DNA from: an uncultured Prevotella sp.
Lineage (GTDB): Bacteria > Bacteroidota > Bacteroidia > Bacteroidales > Bacteroidaceae
Direction: 5' to 3'
Length of the DNA stretch: 24,492 bases
Assembly (NCBI GenBank): GCA_937877685.1
Contig: CALFGU010000115.1
Span: forward strand, 1-24,492
Shown: positions 22,404 through 24,492 of the stretch, in pieces
Layout of the letters: the number at the start of each line of letters is the position of its first letter
Position numbering within the stretch: the first letter of the stretch is position 1
The notes under the pieces: generated by a model
Seen by the model: only the letters and a program-made list of their open reading frames with translations
Database searches by the model: none
What the model was told of the DNA's origin: nothing
Position numbers and translations under genes: made by a program

Positions 22404-22875
22404 CGCTGATGAACCTAGGAAATTCATAATTGATAGAAAAACAAACATAGTCAAATGTCTATATTTATGTATACCTACTCCTCAGACAACTTTGTTGGAA
22501 TTGCGCAAGGTGTTCCCGAATGAATTGAATTCTGATAAGTGTACAAAGGAAATCTTCATATTAGATAAAAAGGGTACCGACGCTAATTGGGATGGTTACT
22601 TCAAGGTAGAAGAGTTGCTCACTATGGGGGATGGTAAGAAGGTTTCTGTCGTAAAGATGTGGCCTAAGCCAAGTTTAGAACGCATCGTAAATCAGGCAAA
22701 ACTCTTTAACATTGAAGTCCAAAGTGTAGAAGTTTGGGATTTAGAAAATAAGAAAAAGGGATTTAATTTGGAATATCTGAATGGATATATACTTAAAGAG
22801 GATATTTCATTGAGTCAAGATTCAAACTTTTTATCTCGATTTCTCCCTTTAATCAAAAGTCTGTTTTCAAAATAA
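22387..22875 (+). pseudogene. Diverged, possibly frameshifted copy of the 405-aa protein's N-terminal domain
   Basis: The open frame is 162 codons but has no ATG before codon 80. Its first codons (GTG TGT TTG TTT..) are just the terminator-like T-tract, so the start is not credible. An ATG at 22409 lies in the next frame and stops after six codons; one extra A in the run 22420-22422 would join it to this frame as MNLGKFIIDRKTN. From about codon 23 the product follows the N-terminal domain of the next gene: strand CLYLCIP, helix TTLLELRKVFPNEL, strand KEIFILDKKG, then SLERIVNQAKLFNIEVQ beside SFEKEMMEVFGIKVQ. The C-terminal ~30 residues differ and end in a hydrophobic stretch (FLSRFLPLIKSLF). 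It could be a pseudogene, a gene with a non-ATG start, or a sequencing error. Confidence 0.55.
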
Positions 22876-22902
22876 TATTAACCTTAAATAAAGATATAAT
22901 CT

Positions 22903-24120
22903 ATGGCTGAATTTAAAATTGATGGTCGTATGACCGTAAGAACCTTAAAGGAAAAGTTTAAGAAGGAATTTGAAGGAACCCTTCGTGTATATAATGGCAG
23001 AGAAAAAGCTGATGATTCCGCAACTTTGGCGGCGATTCGCACTGGTGACGCGAAAGGTGGCGAATTAGTTTGTCGTGCGAGTCGTACCGTTGGTAGTTTT
23101 GAAAAAGAAATGATGGAAGTGTTTGGTATTAAGGTACAGGTGGCTTCCCCTGATGATTGGGTTTTAGCGCTTGATGGTATCACACTTGCAAACCTGAAGA
23201 ATATCCCTAAGCAGACACGTAAGGCAGATATGGAAGAATTGGTGGCATACAAGAGAAAATCTGCAACAATTGGCAATGATACTAATGATGAATCTGTTTG
23301 TGAACAGGACTGTTGCAGAAATATTGCAATAACTATTAGTTCAGGAGGTTTAAAAGAAATCTCATTACTTCCAATTTTAAATGATGATTGTTACAATGTT
23401 GTTGCTGAAAATGATATGGATGCGGAGTCATCATATCAAGATGTAAATGAAATTCTCTATGATTGTGGACATGAAACCTTGAATTTTTATTTTCTCCCAT
23501 TAAGTACTGGGGTTGGGTTGGCAGTTTTTGATGAGGATACTGATGAGGAATTGTATTCCGACTGTTTCTATATTGAAGCTAAATATCCAGTTCTCTCATT
23601 GAAATCTGCTGAAAGAAATTATGACGGTGATGATTTAGAGGAATTTAAGGAGCGCATAATTGGAACAAAATTAGATAAAGAAACTAGTGGTTCAATTATC
23701 GCAAATGCGATAGGAAAAATATGGCCAAAGCAGATTAAAAATGAAGTAGACGAGGGTACATTCATACCTCAAGTGTTGTCTGAGGCATTGTCATTATCAA
23801 AATCGGAGTACCCAAATGCTCTAATAAGAGGTATGGAATTTGAAGATGAGATGAATATAACATTCCATATTAAATTACCCAAAGACCAAGATTTTGACCC
23901 TGAAAAATTGGACTTTTTCAATGTGGATGAATCATATGATGATAAGTCTTATGTTATTCAGGAACTTCTTGCAACAGATGTAGCATGTATGAATGCTATC
24001 ATTTATGATGGTGTAATGTATTTTGCAAGTTATGATAATGTTTTTGAATATGGAGGTTTTGCTGATGAACCTTCAGAACAGTTCTATGACTATGTTAATG
24101 TAGATATTGAAAACGAATAA
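22903..24120 (+). CDS. 405-aa acidic protein of unknown function with a recurrent N-terminal alpha/beta domain
   Basis: ATG 22903 is 27 nt after the preceding stop. Residues 1-118 form a compact alpha/beta domain (AEFKIDGRMTVRTLKEKFKKEF, TLRVYNGREKADD, GGELVCRASRTVGSFEKEM, FGIKVQVASPDDWVLALDGITL). I recognise this as a module seen in other gut bacterial proteins, without known function. A linker with Cys133, Cys137 and Cys138 follows. The rest (about 140-405) is very acidic and beta-rich, with many Asp/Glu and Tyr and an acidic tail (EQFYDYVNVDIENE). No signal peptide, membrane helix or catalytic motif is visible. Codons are more AT-rich than in the housekeeping genes to the left, fitting an accessory region. 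Confidence 0.75.
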   Translation: MAEFKIDGRMTVRTLKEKFKKEFEGTLRVYNGREKADDSATLAAIRTGDAKGGELVCRASRTVGSFEKEMMEVFGIKVQVASPDDWVLALDGITLANLKNIPKQTRKADMEELVAYKRKSATIGNDTNDESVCEQDCCRNIAITISSGGLKEISLLPILNDDCYNVVAENDMDAESSYQDVNEILYDCGHETLNFYFLPLSTGVGLAVFDEDTDEELYSDCFYIEAKYPVLSLKSAERNYDGDDLEEFKERIIGTKLDKETSGSIIANAIGKIWPKQIKNEVDEGTFIPQVLSEALSLSKSEYPNALIRGMEFEDEMNITFHIKLPKDQDFDPEKLDFFNVDESYDDKSYVIQELLATDVACMNAIIYDGVMYFASYDNVFEYGGFADEPSEQFYDYVNVDIENE

Positions 24121-24265
24121 GAACTGAATGTAATTTAACGTGAGTTCGATTTAAGGATTACCCAAGAATTTGACTTTTGTCTATAAATTCAATGTTCATC
24201 GATGGTGTCATTGGCAAAAGATTTTACACAATAAGTCCTCCCTTGTACATATTTCGGCAATTCTC

Positions 24266-24287
24266 TTTTTAAAGACATCTTTAAAAA
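24266..24287. repeat. Perfect AT-rich 10-bp palindrome with 2-bp spacer
   Basis: TTTTTAAAGA (24266-24275), CA, then the exact reverse complement (24278-24287). It may be a protein-binding dyad or a weak terminator for the upstream gene, whose stop is 146 nt away. Confidence 0.6.
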
Positions 24288-24308
24288 TAAAATAATGTAT
24301 GATTTTGT

Positions 24309-24346
24309 GATGGTATAGTGAGGGGATAGTCCCTCATTATACTATC
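24309..24346. repeat. 16-bp near-perfect hairpin upstream of the last gene
   Basis: Arms 24309-24324 (GATGGTATAGTGAGGG) and 24331-24346 pair along all 16 positions with two G-U pairs, around a 6-nt loop GATAGT. There is no clear T-tract after it (TTATTGC). It ends 22 nt before the ATG of the next gene. The remainder of 24121-24368 holds no gene I can support. Confidence 0.8.
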
Positions 24347-24368
24347 TTATTGCAAAAGTTTAAATTAT

Positions 24369-24492
24369 ATGAGTTTGTTCGATGATGAAGAAACTATTTC
24401 TCAGGAAGCAGATATACAAATATTAACTATTGTGAAGAAAGAGGAACTATTTGTTAAAGGTTTCTTGAAGCAAGGTGGTGTGAAAGCTGTGT
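24369..24492 (+). CDS. Unknown protein, 5' part only
   Basis: Open frame from ATG 24369 to the window edge (41 codons): an acidic start MSLFDDEETISQEADIQ, then ILTIVKKEELFVKGFLKQGG. It has no signal peptide or recognisable motif. It follows the 405-aa gene on the same strand, 248 bp downstream, with a strong hairpin between them. The fragment is too short to assign; it may belong to the same accessory cluster. Confidence 0.55.
   Translation, partial: MSLFDDEETISQEADIQILTIVKKEELFVKGFLKQGGVKAV

Noticed and set aside
24133..24165. Sequence after the 405-aa gene that vaguely recalled the end of a Bacteroidetes insertion sequence
   Set aside because: No inverted partner, target duplication or transposase is visible, so a mobile-element remnant cannot be supported.

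Overview
The window comes from a member of the Bacteroidales, most likely Prevotellaceae. The pointers are promoter -7 boxes of the Bacteroidetes type (TAnnTTTG), no consistent Shine-Dalgarno sequences, divergent nadK/pdxJ, a four-subunit 2-oxoacid:ferredoxin oxidoreductase operon, a CTC-type L25 protein, and Bacteroidetes-only families (DUF4199, DUF6452, DUF6048, the golvesin-domain amidase). Assignments rest on reading motifs and remembered family features; no database was searched.

Layout. Positions 1-13020 are all on the minus strand. In transcription order they are: nadK, an ABC exporter, a lipoprotein GH5 mannanase-like glycosidase and a ROK sugar kinase; then rplY, pth and an S4-domain Hsp15-like protein; tRNA-Lys(CTT) with its own promoter and terminator; a small TPR protein; the oxidoreductase operon (ferredoxin, alpha, a small membrane protein, beta, gamma); and an 87-aa protein, a PlsC-type acyltransferase and an amidase/golvesin protein that runs off the left edge. 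From 13123 there are plus-strand pdxJ and a DJ-1/PfpI protein, converging on a minus-strand SpoU/TrmH RNA methyltransferase. Next comes a plus-strand block: DUF4199 membrane protein, GT2 glycosyltransferase, DUF6452, DUF6048, ApbE and a Crp/Fnr regulator. This converges on a minus-strand regulator-like gene, which is divergent from a membrane-anchored Ser/Thr kinase.

From about 22250 to the right edge the window looks accessory: a gene without a credible start codon, a 405-aa acidic protein, and the start of a third gene. By eye, the damaged gene and the N-terminal domain of the 405-aa protein look like diverged copies of one domain.

Most notable observations: (1) both convergent gene junctions (14462-14702 and 20249-20430) carry related 21-bp-period repeats built from a short dyad plus a T-tract next to a terminator hairpin; (2) the tandem paralogous domain at 22387-23256, with a probable one-base frameshift in the first copy; (3) the divergent regulator/receptor-kinase pair with only 44 bp between start codons; (4) several hairpins placed where they could attenuate transcription (apbE-crp, 22377-22403, 24309-24346).
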